Assembly: GCA_023663185.1 (NCBI GenBank)
Contig: JAMPHY010000001.1
Location: forward strand, 314,994 to 378,993
Source: Clostridiales bacterium
Lineage (GTDB): Bacteria > Bacillota > Clostridia > Lachnospirales > Lachnospiraceae
Reading direction: 5' to 3'
DNA length: 64,000 bases
Below the pieces are notes generated by a model, which saw only the letters and a list, made by a program, of their open reading frames with translations, did not search any database and was not told the DNA's origin. The translations under genes and the position numbers were made by a program. Below are positions 36,604 to 44,165 of the stretch, piece after piece. Every line of letters starts with the position of its first letter. The stretch's first letter is position 1.

Positions 36604-37049
36604 ATTTCCGCCGGATCCATCCTCTTGATCCTTTCTGCATTTTTGCCTACGACCACAAGGCTGTGCTGGCAGGCTTCTATATCTGTCTCTGTCAGTCCCT
36701 CTGAAATCAGCATGTGAAATGACTCATGCGCTTTCTGGATACGGGCAATAACGGGCCCCGCCTTTTCTGTACAAACAAGACGCACCTTCCGTCTATCACC
36801 CTCCACAGACTGCCGTTCCAGAAATCCCTTGTTTACCAGCTTATTGACATTTACCGACAGGATATTCTCTTTGAATCCCCGGCATCTGCTGATATCCTTT
36901 GCGGTACAGGACTCAGGATGGTCTGCTAAAAACAGCAGGATATCAATCGCCATCTGCGGCACTCCCAGTTCGTTGCAAAAGGGTTTGCAGTAATGTTCAT
37001 ATGCCTCAAGACAGCTATGAAATATTGCAATGCTATTTTTTCTGTCCAC
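36600..37049 (-). CDS. MarR-family transcriptional regulator
   Basis: 149 residues with the MarR winged helix: CTAKDISRCRGFKENILSVNVNKLVNKGFLERQSVEGDRRKVRLV, where the wing carries the conserved DxRxxxL-type motif. Dimerisation helices flank it. It leads the kinase-like/ABC exporter operon, and a perfect 16-bp palindrome lies between its promoter and its start, so it most likely represses the operon and is released by an exporter substrate. Confidence 0.9.
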   Translation of the reverse strand: MDRKNSIAIFHSCLEAYEHYCKPFCNELGVPQMAIDILLFLADHPESCTAKDISRCRGFKENILSVNVNKLVNKGFLERQSVEGDRRKVRLVCTEKAGPVIARIQKAHESFHMLISEGLTETDIEACQHSLVVVGKNAERIKRMDPAEI

Positions 37050-37079
37050 CTCTTACCTCCATTTCGTGCAAATTTATAA

Positions 37080-37131
37080 ACTTCAAATTTGAAGTAATCA
37101 TCATTGTACTATTTTTTAGTTTGTTTGTCAA
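37080..37131 (-). promoter_or_regulatory. promoter and palindromic operator of the marR-ABC operon
   Basis: On the minus strand TTGACA (37126-37131), 17 nt, TACAAT (37103-37108), then the perfect palindrome ACTTCAAATTTGAAGT (37080-37095) at the start of the transcript. A repressor bound there would block initiation or clearance. Confidence 0.8.
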
Positions 37132-37289
37132 TAGGGAAAATTATATACAGCTAAGGGGGTGTACCAAAGCATCCACACATATTTTGCCATACTTTTTGAT
37201 TTTGCTATTTCAGAAGGGTTCAGATTGAAATAAGGATGGTTCAAATATTCTTTGCCAGAGTTTAACGGCTCTGTCTTGACTGGAAATAG

Positions 37290-37330
37290 ATAAAGGCTTT
37301 CGTACACTTGACTGTGCCGAAAGCCTTTAT
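37290..37330 (-). terminator. strong hairpin downstream of csm6
   Basis: ATAAAGGCTTTCG (37290-37302) pairs perfectly with CGAAAGCCTTTAT (37318-37330) around 15 nt. It lies 70 nt after the csm6 stop and is likely the end of the CRISPR transcript. The rest of 37132-37400 holds no supported gene. Confidence 0.7.
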
Positions 37331-37400
37331 TTCTGCCCTTTTTCCGTTTTTCTGTGCAGAGCGTTTGTATCAAATAACGAATTTTTATATCTATATTCCT

Positions 37401-38738
37401 CTACTGTAGTTCCTGCACAATTCTTTGATTAACTTTATCATAAGATTGCCAGTCTTCTTTTTTAGCAATGATTCCAGCTTCTCTCATTATATATTTTAAA
37501 ATTTCAAAGATTTCCCTCGCCGTCTTTCCCGCCTTACTCTCTGATTTGGTTCTATCCCGAAGCCATTCGTCCGTAACAGACACTATTTCATGTGCGGCGA
37601 CATTCCGCACCACTCCTTCTATATAAACCATCTCGTTTATTTGTTGTATCAATCTGACATCTGAACATTTCTGTTCTATTATTTTGGCAATATGAGTCGA
37701 ATACACCGGACCATATTTAAACCCTCCCGGATATGCCCTCTCCAGCAGCACCGCCAGTCCTGCAGCTTCTAATTTTTTCTGATCCCATTTCCTCATATTA
37801 TCTTTTTCCTGTACACAGCAGTCGTCCAGTTTGATCCCACACTTCTTTCGCAGGATATCTTCCAGCAAATCCACTGTCAAAGGAGTGATACCTCGAATGA
37901 AATCCACATACTCCTGTTTTTTGAGTTTCATCTGCAAAACCAACGCATACTCAAACACCTTCTGCTTATTGCTTTCACTGACTGGATAAATATCGTATTT
38001 CTTATTAGCCAAAAACCTGCTGATTGTCTTATGGTCTAATTTTACCCTTGCATCCATAATCTTAAGCAAATCGTACGCGTTTTCTGAAAGATCATCTTTC
38101 ATCTCAGAAGCAACTGTCAGAGCTGCCACATAATCATATGCCATCACATGTTTTTTGATAATCTCCATCTTAATCATTTTCATAAGATTTAAGCTTTTCA
38201 CTTCCGTACATCGATTTTCAGCACTTTCTTGATTATCTTCATTTAATTCCCAGTACAGTTCAGGTTCATATTCCTTCCTGTCGTCGGGCTTATCGTTCAT
38301 AGATTTTATAGGCGTTGACACTTGAATCGGTTTAAAACGATATTCCGCAAATGTCGCCATAACCAGTAACGCACTTTTCATTGCCGGAGTTCCAGACGCC
38401 ATATTTAACAGCAGTTCGTCTCCCTCTTCCATATCTTTCTCAATCCGAATAATCTCCTCTCTGAAATCATGGTAGAACACGTCGTACTGCTGCACATTAA
38501 TCAACTCATCTCTCTCTATCAGACGCACATCAAATACATGGTCCAAATGAGCGCCTAATCTCTTGATTGCATCCACATAACGATTATCTTTCATGTGGTA
38601 CTCCATCATTTCATGCGATAAATACAGATATACAATATCCGGCTTGTAATGTCTGCATATATGAAGCATGGAACCGTCCCGCATATATTTGATAGGGTCC
38701 GTTCCCCCTATTGGACTAAATAAAATCTTTCTGCTCAT
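37401..38738 (-). CDS. csm6: Csm6: CARF-HEPN cyclic-oligoadenylate-activated ribonuclease
   Basis: 445 residues. The N-terminal CARF domain opens ILFSPIGGTDPIKYMRDGSMLHI and has the ligand motif LLLNMASGTPAMKSALL (about residues 110-126). The C-terminal HEPN domain has the RNase motif R-x4-H in GVVRNVAAHEI. Csm6 degrades RNA when Cas10 makes cyclic oligoadenylates on target binding. It is the last gene of the locus, 10 nt after cas2, an unusual place, since csm6 normally follows csm5. Confidence 0.92.
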   Translation of the reverse strand: MSRKILFSPIGGTDPIKYMRDGSMLHICRHYKPDIVYLYLSHEMMEYHMKDNRYVDAIKRLGAHLDHVFDVRLIERDELINVQQYDVFYHDFREEIIRIEKDMEEGDELLLNMASGTPAMKSALLVMATFAEYRFKPIQVSTPIKSMNDKPDDRKEYEPELYWELNEDNQESAENRCTEVKSLNLMKMIKMEIIKKHVMAYDYVAALTVASEMKDDLSENAYDLLKIMDARVKLDHKTISRFLANKKYDIYPVSESNKQKVFEYALVLQMKLKKQEYVDFIRGITPLTVDLLEDILRKKCGIKLDDCCVQEKDNMRKWDQKKLEAAGLAVLLERAYPGGFKYGPVYSTHIAKIIEQKCSDVRLIQQINEMVYIEGVVRNVAAHEIVSVTDEWLRDRTKSESKAGKTAREIFEILKYIMREAGIIAKKEDWQSYDKVNQRIVQELQ

Positions 38739-38748
38739 TTCACTCCTC

Positions 38749-39069
38749 CTAAATCACAATAACATCTTCTGTCTCATTTTCCGTGGTCTTTCCAAAAGAT
38801 ACCACCTGCCCTTTTCCAATAATCTTGTACACACGTATACTGTCTTCTGATGAAGTATAAGACGGCAAGCGCTCCAAAAGCTCCTTATACTTTTTCTTCG
38901 TAATCACCGCTTCAAAAGCTGACTTCTGTATTCTGAACCCATAACCCAATAAAAGCTTTGACAATTTCAGCCGCTTTTTATTATCAATAATATCATAGAT
39001 AATCAAAACAAACACTTTATCGCTTTCTACATATTCATTTATCTCAAAAAAGTAATTCTCCTCTTCCAT
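38749..39069 (-). CDS. cas2: Cas2 spacer-acquisition protein
   Basis: 106 residues. The ferredoxin-like Cas2 start FVLIIYDIIDNKKRLKLSKLL with the conserved Asp after YD, and GYGFRIQKSAFEAVI, are standard. There is a 17-residue acidic extension before it (MEEENYFFEINEYVESD). It works with Cas1 to integrate spacers. 7 nt after cas1. Confidence 0.93.
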   Translation of the reverse strand: MEEENYFFEINEYVESDKVFVLIIYDIIDNKKRLKLSKLLLGYGFRIQKSAFEAVITKKKYKELLERLPSYTSSEDSIRVYKIIGKGQVVSFGKTTENETEDVIVI

Positions 39070-39076
39070 AAGTTAA

Positions 39077-40078
39077 TCACCTGATTTCTATAGGCTTATA
39101 TACCGATGCATCCCCTGTTTCGATAGCCTTTACCAGCAAATCCATCTGTAATGCAATTCCCCGTCGGAAACTCACCGCGTAATCAACATAGGATAAATAT
39201 CTTATTTCTGTCTGCAGTTTTCTTTCCAGTTTGGATAAATATATCTTTAAACCATTTCTGGTCAGAAAACAACCCGGCTCATCCACATCGATTATGAAGT
39301 CTTCCTTATGTATCTCATGACCATTAATCATACTCATAACTGTGGAATCTACAATAACAGCCCGCCATTCCTCCATCATATCGCTTGCAAGCGTAGGGTG
39401 CCTTTCCTTGTCCCTGTGCATAAATCCAAAATAAGGGTGGAGTCCTTTTGATTCAATCTTACTGTAAAGTTCATTCATCAGAATGGAATACCCAAGACTG
39501 AGCATAGAATTAAACTCGTCCCTAGGCGGACGCCTATTTCTCCCATGAAACCGAAAATCTGAATCGATAAGTTCCGCCAACCCATCAAAATATGCCTTTG
39601 CGCCCTGCCCTTCGTACCCTATGATTTCCGGAATGGTTTTACATTGTGCAATTTTTTCCCTGCAGATATGCATCATTTTCAAAGCTTCTTTTACAGATGC
39701 GTTCTCGCTTTTTTCATATCGCTTCAATACGACTGTCTGATTCCTTAATTTAGCCCTGACAATATTTCTGGCAAGCTCTACGGCAAATTCTGTCTCATAT
39801 AGAAAGCATTGTTTTCTCTGTCTTTCAGGGTTGCTATGCCCCGTTGACTGCAGCCTTCCAAAATAAGTTCCGCCTTTTGAAAAGTAAGAAACCTGAATCC
39901 CTCGTTTTAGACATTCTTGTACGCATTGGGTTGTCATCTGCGCGTGTCCCATTATTGTAATGCTCTCAAGCGTTTCAATAGGAACTATTTTCTTCAGTCC
40001 ATCCGCATATTGAACATAACATCTGCTCTCTTCAACTCCAATAAACGCATTGTTTTCATTGACAAACAACAAACTCAT
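39077..40078 (-). CDS. cas1: Cas1 CRISPR integrase
   Basis: 333 residues. The metal-binding catalytic residues are visible: Glu in IGYEGQGAKAYFDGL (about 155), His in LHPYFGFMHRDKERHP (about 222), and the following Asp/Glu in ASDMMEEWRAVIVD. It integrates new spacers at the leader end of the array. The gene starts 20 nt from the leader-distal, degenerate end of the array. No reverse transcriptase fusion is seen. Confidence 0.95.
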   Translation of the reverse strand: MSLLFVNENNAFIGVEESRCYVQYADGLKKIVPIETLESITIMGHAQMTTQCVQECLKRGIQVSYFSKGGTYFGRLQSTGHSNPERQRKQCFLYETEFAVELARNIVRAKLRNQTVVLKRYEKSENASVKEALKMMHICREKIAQCKTIPEIIGYEGQGAKAYFDGLAELIDSDFRFHGRNRRPPRDEFNSMLSLGYSILMNELYSKIESKGLHPYFGFMHRDKERHPTLASDMMEEWRAVIVDSTVMSMINGHEIHKEDFIIDVDEPGCFLTRNGLKIYLSKLERKLQTEIRYLSYVDYAVSFRRGIALQMDLLVKAIETGDASVYKPIEIR

Positions 40079-40099
40079 TTTATCCCTACCTATCTTTTT

Positions 40100-40898
40100 T
40101 TGTTCGTCCCCTATCGGGGTATCTATTATCTAATCGCAGCAAAGTCAGCGCACAATATGATGTCATTCAGTTTCCGTCCCCTACCGGGGTATCTATCATC
40201 AATAAATATGAAGAAAAATGATGCGCTGACGTTGGTGTTTCCGTCCCCTATCGGGGTATCTATTATCTAATCAATTTGAGCGGCAAGCAGGGCAGATATG
40301 CTAAAGAGTTTCCGTCCCCTACCGGGGTATCTATTATCTAATATGAAGAGTGCGGCATTACGAAAGACACACCAGGTTTCCGTCCCCTACCGGGGTATCT
40401 ATTATCTAATGATTAAAAAGGGGGTAACAGCGTAATGGAGAGGGGTTTCCGTCCCCTACCGGGGTATCTATTATCTAATGTTATTATCAACAATCAAACC
40501 GAGTCCGCCAGTCTCCGTTTCCGTCCCCTACCGGGGTATCTATTATCTAATCGACGGTGCGGAACTGTTAGAGAGCGGCAGTGTAAGGTTTCCGTCCCCT
40601 ACCGGGGTATCTATTATCTAATCGGGGATCCATTTAGTAAAGAAGGCTGTTTTAGTTTCCGTCCCCTACCGGGGTATCTATTATCTAATAGGCGAAGTAA
40701 TTCCGATGCTCTTACGGCTGTACTGTTTCCGTCCCCTACCGGGGTATCTATTATCTAATTACACGCGGGGCAAGTAGTCAACTACTTAAAATCGTTTCCG
40801 TCCCCTACCGGGGTATCTATTATCTAATCCCTGAAATTGCCGCTGAAGGTGGCTCAATTAAGCGTTTCCGTCCCCTACCGGGGTATCTATTATCTAAT
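40100..40898 (-). CRISPR. type III-A CRISPR array: 12 repeats of 35 nt, 11 spacers
   Basis: Repeats start at 40100, 40170, 40237, 40308, 40376, 40445, 40517, 40588, 40655, 40725, 40794 and 40864. On the plus strand each begins GTTTCCGTCCCCTACCGGGG and ends TATCTATTATCTAAT. Spacers are 32-37 nt and all differ. The copies at 40100 and 40170 are degenerate (TTGTTCG start; ATCATCAAT end), so 40100 is the old end and the leader lies beyond 40898. The crRNA strand is therefore minus, like the cas genes. There the repeat has a CCCC-GGTA-GGGG hairpin followed by ACGGAAAC, the expected 8-nt 5' handle after Cas6 cutting. Confidence 0.97.
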
Positions 40899-41034
40899 CC
40901 TCTCCCACACACTCCCCTAATCATGCGTCTCCTCAACATCATTTGCGGGGGAAAGAAGTTTTTCTCTGGAGCATTCCGTCTTTTACATGAGAAAATCTCC
41001 TCAACGCCTTGTTCTCCGCGGTGCGTGGCAAAAC
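40899..41034 (-). promoter_or_regulatory. CRISPR leader region
   Basis: 136 bases between the csm5 stop and the first (youngest) repeat. Array polarity places the leader here. It is short and less AT-rich than many leaders, and I see no clear promoter. The array could be read through from csm5. Confidence 0.6.
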
Positions 41035-42162
41035 TCATACCGCTTCTATCTTGTCAATGCTGCACATTCCCATCTGCAACAGTTTTCCTTTATACTTTGT
41101 ACACTTGATAATATGCGGCGACGCTCCATATCGTCGGTCCTTATCATGTCCATGCTCTCTAGGAACTCTCGTCTTTTCAAACACGCGCCTTGTAAGTTCT
41201 ATACCCTCCTGTTTTCCATACATCGGATATACCATTGTCTTGGAGACAAATCCGCACCCGCCGCCACAGAATACATAATTTTCTCCCGGCATGTCCATGC
41301 CACGAAAAGCGGATACGAAATTTTCATAGTAGGCGTTTATAAAAAGCTTTATCGCCGCTTTCAACTGGGCTGCAGACAATTTACAGATGTCTGTGTCCAC
41401 CGTCATTGTAAAGCAAATCTCGGTGTCAGGCTTAATACATTCCCGCAAAATAGGAAGCGCCTTTGCCTCCCCGTCAGGACGTCGGTCAATCTTCTGGCAT
41501 AAGACAAGAGCTTCCCTAGAAAGCGGCTCGCTGTCGCTGACCATCAATCCCTGCAAAACATCGTTTATCGCATCCTGCGGTCTACTTTCCGGTCTATTCA
41601 ATGTCCTGAAAGCAACCGCTTCTATCTCTGTTATATCCTTTTTCAAATAACTCTTCCTGCTGGCGTTACCATTTGCATTCTGCCGCATTCTGCTGTTTTG
41701 TCCCCGATATTTTCCCGGATTCTTTATAACGTCCGCCCCAAGCAATATAGTCCTGAGCATTCCCTTTAAGGAGCTTCCGGGAATATAAGGCAGTCCATAG
41801 GCGTCCTTCATACATTCAAGAATCTGCAGTCTGTTAGCGCCTTTGTCCGCGCTTTTATCCAGAATGGCGTCCCCGCAGTCCAGCCTATACTTGATCAGCC
41901 CTTCCATATCAGCTATATCAATATGCTGTTTTTCCAGCCATTGCGTCAAACTAATATTCCCTTTTCCAAGCAAATATTCTTCAAAGGCTTCCGCTTTATT
42001 CCGCTGCTTTAATGCAGCATAAAGTAACTGCATATCAGGAATACCCGCCTGCTTATTATTTAAAATGAAATATTCCTTTTTTCCGATTTCTTTTCCACTC
42101 CCGATAAACACGGGTCCTATTGTATTCATGACTACTCGATAGCTTTTCAAATATTGGTTCAT
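41035..42162 (-). CDS. csm5: Csm5, RAMP subunit of the Csm effector
   Basis: 375 residues. RAMP protein with the N-terminal TIGPVFIGSGKEIGKKEYF and the Gly-rich loop YIPGSSLKGMLRTILL, typical of Csm5. It caps the crRNA 3' end in the complex and recruits maturation nucleases. The C-terminal half has a charged linker and KTRVPREHGHDKDRRYG. Last csm gene before the array; the start codon is 3 nt after the csm4 stop. Confidence 0.93.
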   Translation of the reverse strand: MNQYLKSYRVVMNTIGPVFIGSGKEIGKKEYFILNNKQAGIPDMQLLYAALKQRNKAEAFEEYLLGKGNISLTQWLEKQHIDIADMEGLIKYRLDCGDAILDKSADKGANRLQILECMKDAYGLPYIPGSSLKGMLRTILLGADVIKNPGKYRGQNSRMRQNANGNASRKSYLKKDITEIEAVAFRTLNRPESRPQDAINDVLQGLMVSDSEPLSREALVLCQKIDRRPDGEAKALPILRECIKPDTEICFTMTVDTDICKLSAAQLKAAIKLFINAYYENFVSAFRGMDMPGENYVFCGGGCGFVSKTMVYPMYGKQEGIELTRRVFEKTRVPREHGHDKDRRYGASPHIIKCTKYKGKLLQMGMCSIDKIEAV

Positions 42163-42165
42163 ATG

Positions 42166-43089
42166 CTACACCTCCACCAACATGGGCTTTGCATAACGAT
42201 ATACCGGATGAGCGCCCCTTTTATCCGATACATCATAGATATCGCCACTGAATCGTTCTGTGAAGCAGGAGCCTGCCTGAAAAACATACAGGTCTTTTTT
42301 CCGCATTTGTTCCGGTCCATAATGCTCTGACGCCACAAACCCACTTCTCTTGCAGAGCAGATATTCCGCTCCCTGCATCATGGTTTCCAGCTCTTCATCT
42401 GTCGGCAGCGAAACAGACAATGACATATATCTTTCGCCTTTCTTTTTCAGTTTTTCACAGAAATTCTCCGGCACTTCACCTTGAAATAAGGTAAACCTGC
42501 CAAGCCCTGACGCCCTTTTGCCGCCGATACCGCTTAACGAGAGATTTTCAAGCAGGTACTCCATCAATTCTAGTTCTTTGTCCGTCTCATATCCAACAAT
42601 AAAATATAGACCGTTTCCGTGCATAAAATAATAGGTGCCAATACGATATGGAGTCGATTCCAATTCTCCCCGTACTGCCGCTGTATTTTTCATTTCAAAA
42701 CGTCCCAGCCCTTCCAGATTCGGAGCATTCATCACATCATACTCACCCTGCAGGTAGACGTCCAGCATATCCATAGGAATATATTTTAATTTCTTATACG
42801 CTTTCTTAATAACGGAATCTCCTCCGTTGTCTGCCGGCTCAATATGTTTCATTGGCTTTGGTATATAATAAGTTCTGTCCATATACGGAAACATATCAGA
42901 GAATGACAGAATCCCGGCACGCGCAGAATGATAAAACTCCTGAAGCGTATTATCGCCGATTTTCAGAGCTTCCTGACACAAAGCGGAAAATAGAGTGTCC
43001 GCACAACAGGTATATTCTCCATCATCGAGATTGCGCTTTCCAAAGTGGACGGCGCTTTGAAATGTAAGTCTGTATAACTTATATTTCAT
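42166..43089 (-). CDS. csm4: Csm4, RAMP subunit binding the crRNA 5' handle
   Basis: 307 residues. LYRLTFQSAVHFGKRNLDDGEYTCCADTLFSALC is the Csm4 N-terminus, and GIGGKRASGLGRF is the C-terminal glycine-rich RAMP loop. Csm4 contacts Cas10 and the 8-nt handle. 2 nt after csm3. Confidence 0.93.
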   Translation of the reverse strand: MKYKLYRLTFQSAVHFGKRNLDDGEYTCCADTLFSALCQEALKIGDNTLQEFYHSARAGILSFSDMFPYMDRTYYIPKPMKHIEPADNGGDSVIKKAYKKLKYIPMDMLDVYLQGEYDVMNAPNLEGLGRFEMKNTAAVRGELESTPYRIGTYYFMHGNGLYFIVGYETDKELELMEYLLENLSLSGIGGKRASGLGRFTLFQGEVPENFCEKLKKKGERYMSLSVSLPTDEELETMMQGAEYLLCKRSGFVASEHYGPEQMRKKDLYVFQAGSCFTERFSGDIYDVSDKRGAHPVYRYAKPMLVEV

Positions 43090-43091
43090 CT

Positions 43092-43763
43092 TTATACCTC
43101 CGCTTCCATTGCCTTTTGCAATACCTCATTGCATTGCGCCAAGAGTTCTTCCGGCACTTCTCCGATTACTGTTTCCGCGTACAAATCATGAAATACCACT
43201 TTTCCATACCCTCTGGAACCGTTTCCGCCCAAGTAGTCGTACTTAAGAAGCCTCAGTCCTTCTGCCAGAATAGAGATATCCTCCACTACCTGACTCTCAT
43301 CCTCCATTTCATAAATCATATCGAGTCCAAACTCAGAACCTCTGACGATTCTCTCAATTTGTCGCGGATTCGCCACTGCCGTCGCCCTATTAATTGTATT
43401 TTCAAATTTGACTTCCGTCATGCTCTGCAGTCCATGTTTCCGCAATTCTTCCTCATTTGTCAGGAACATGTCTGATATCAAAATGCGACTTTGTCTGACA
43501 TGATCCTTTTTCGCGCTGCCAAACAGTCTGGTAAGGCATTCCGCGTCATCATCCGGTTTCCCGACCTTCGTGTTATATTCTTTTGCGAGCAAGGTGCGCA
43601 CTTTCCCTTTTAAAGAGCTTCCCGGTATCATCGGCATACGGGTGCGGGTATCCTTTATTACCGGAGAATCCACCGCTCCTATTGCTGCAAACGCGGCAGA
43701 ACCGCCGATATGCATACCTGTCTTTACTTCTATGATTCCTGTTATCTGTATTTTGGCGTACAT
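43092..43763 (-). CDS. csm3: Csm3, backbone RAMP and target-RNA endonuclease
   Basis: 223 residues. IEVKTGMHIGGSAAFAAIGAVDSPVIKD contains the catalytic Asp (the D of AVDSP, about residue 32) that cuts target RNA every 6 nt. The Gly-rich loop MIPGSSLKGKVRTLLA and GGNGSRGYGKV complete the family marks. Confidence 0.95.
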   Translation of the reverse strand: MYAKIQITGIIEVKTGMHIGGSAAFAAIGAVDSPVIKDTRTRMPMIPGSSLKGKVRTLLAKEYNTKVGKPDDDAECLTRLFGSAKKDHVRQSRILISDMFLTNEEELRKHGLQSMTEVKFENTINRATAVANPRQIERIVRGSEFGLDMIYEMEDESQVVEDISILAEGLRLLKYDYLGGNGSRGYGKVVFHDLYAETVIGEVPEELLAQCNEVLQKAMEAEV

Positions 43764-43775
43764 AAGCTTCCTCCT

Positions 43776-44165
43776 CTAGTCATCTCTTTCCACATGATAT
43801 TTACGAAATGCCACTAATGCTTCCATATATCTGTTAAAAAGGATATAATTCTTTTTACTTGCGTTTATCCTCTTTAACAGGTCAATGATACCTGCCTCAT
43901 TTATCAAAGCTTTCACAGAAGGTTCCCTGCCTGCTTCATATAAGCACCTGACTCTCAAATACTCTATTCTCGCACATATCTCTTCGTTCAGCCCATCTCC
44001 CTGCTGGTTCAGCACTTCATTGTAAATATCCGCGCTCATCGCCAGAAGATTTCGCAGCTTGGACGTTGTTACGATAGGAATATTTCTTCCGCGCTGGTCC
44101 TTTCTGTCCTTCAGCGACAGAATTACCTTCTCCGCCTCATCCACATAATTCTGTTCATTCACCAT
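43776..44165 (-). CDS. csm2: Csm2, small helical subunit
   Basis: 129 residues, all helical and charged. Position between cas10 and csm3 and the conserved TTSKLRNLLAMSADIYNEV fit Csm2, the stacked small subunit lining the target RNA. It overlaps cas10 by 11 nt. Confidence 0.9.
   Translation of the reverse strand: MVNEQNYVDEAEKVILSLKDRKDQRGRNIPIVTTSKLRNLLAMSADIYNEVLNQQGDGLNEEICARIEYLRVRCLYEAGREPSVKALINEAGIIDLLKRINASKKNYILFNRYMEALVAFRKYHVERDD

Noticed and set aside
37128-37373. An 81-codon minus-strand frame after csm6
   Set aside because: It runs through the perfect 13-bp hairpin at 37290-37330 and has no ribosome binding site.
40435-40758. A plus-strand open frame with repeating FRPLPGYLLS units
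   Set aside because: It is the CRISPR array read in one frame. The repeats are 35-nt direct repeats with unique spacers.
40820-41038. A 72-codon minus-strand frame over the CRISPR leader
   Set aside because: It spans the leader, two repeats and a spacer, so it is not a gene. An anti-CRISPR or leader peptide was considered and has no support.
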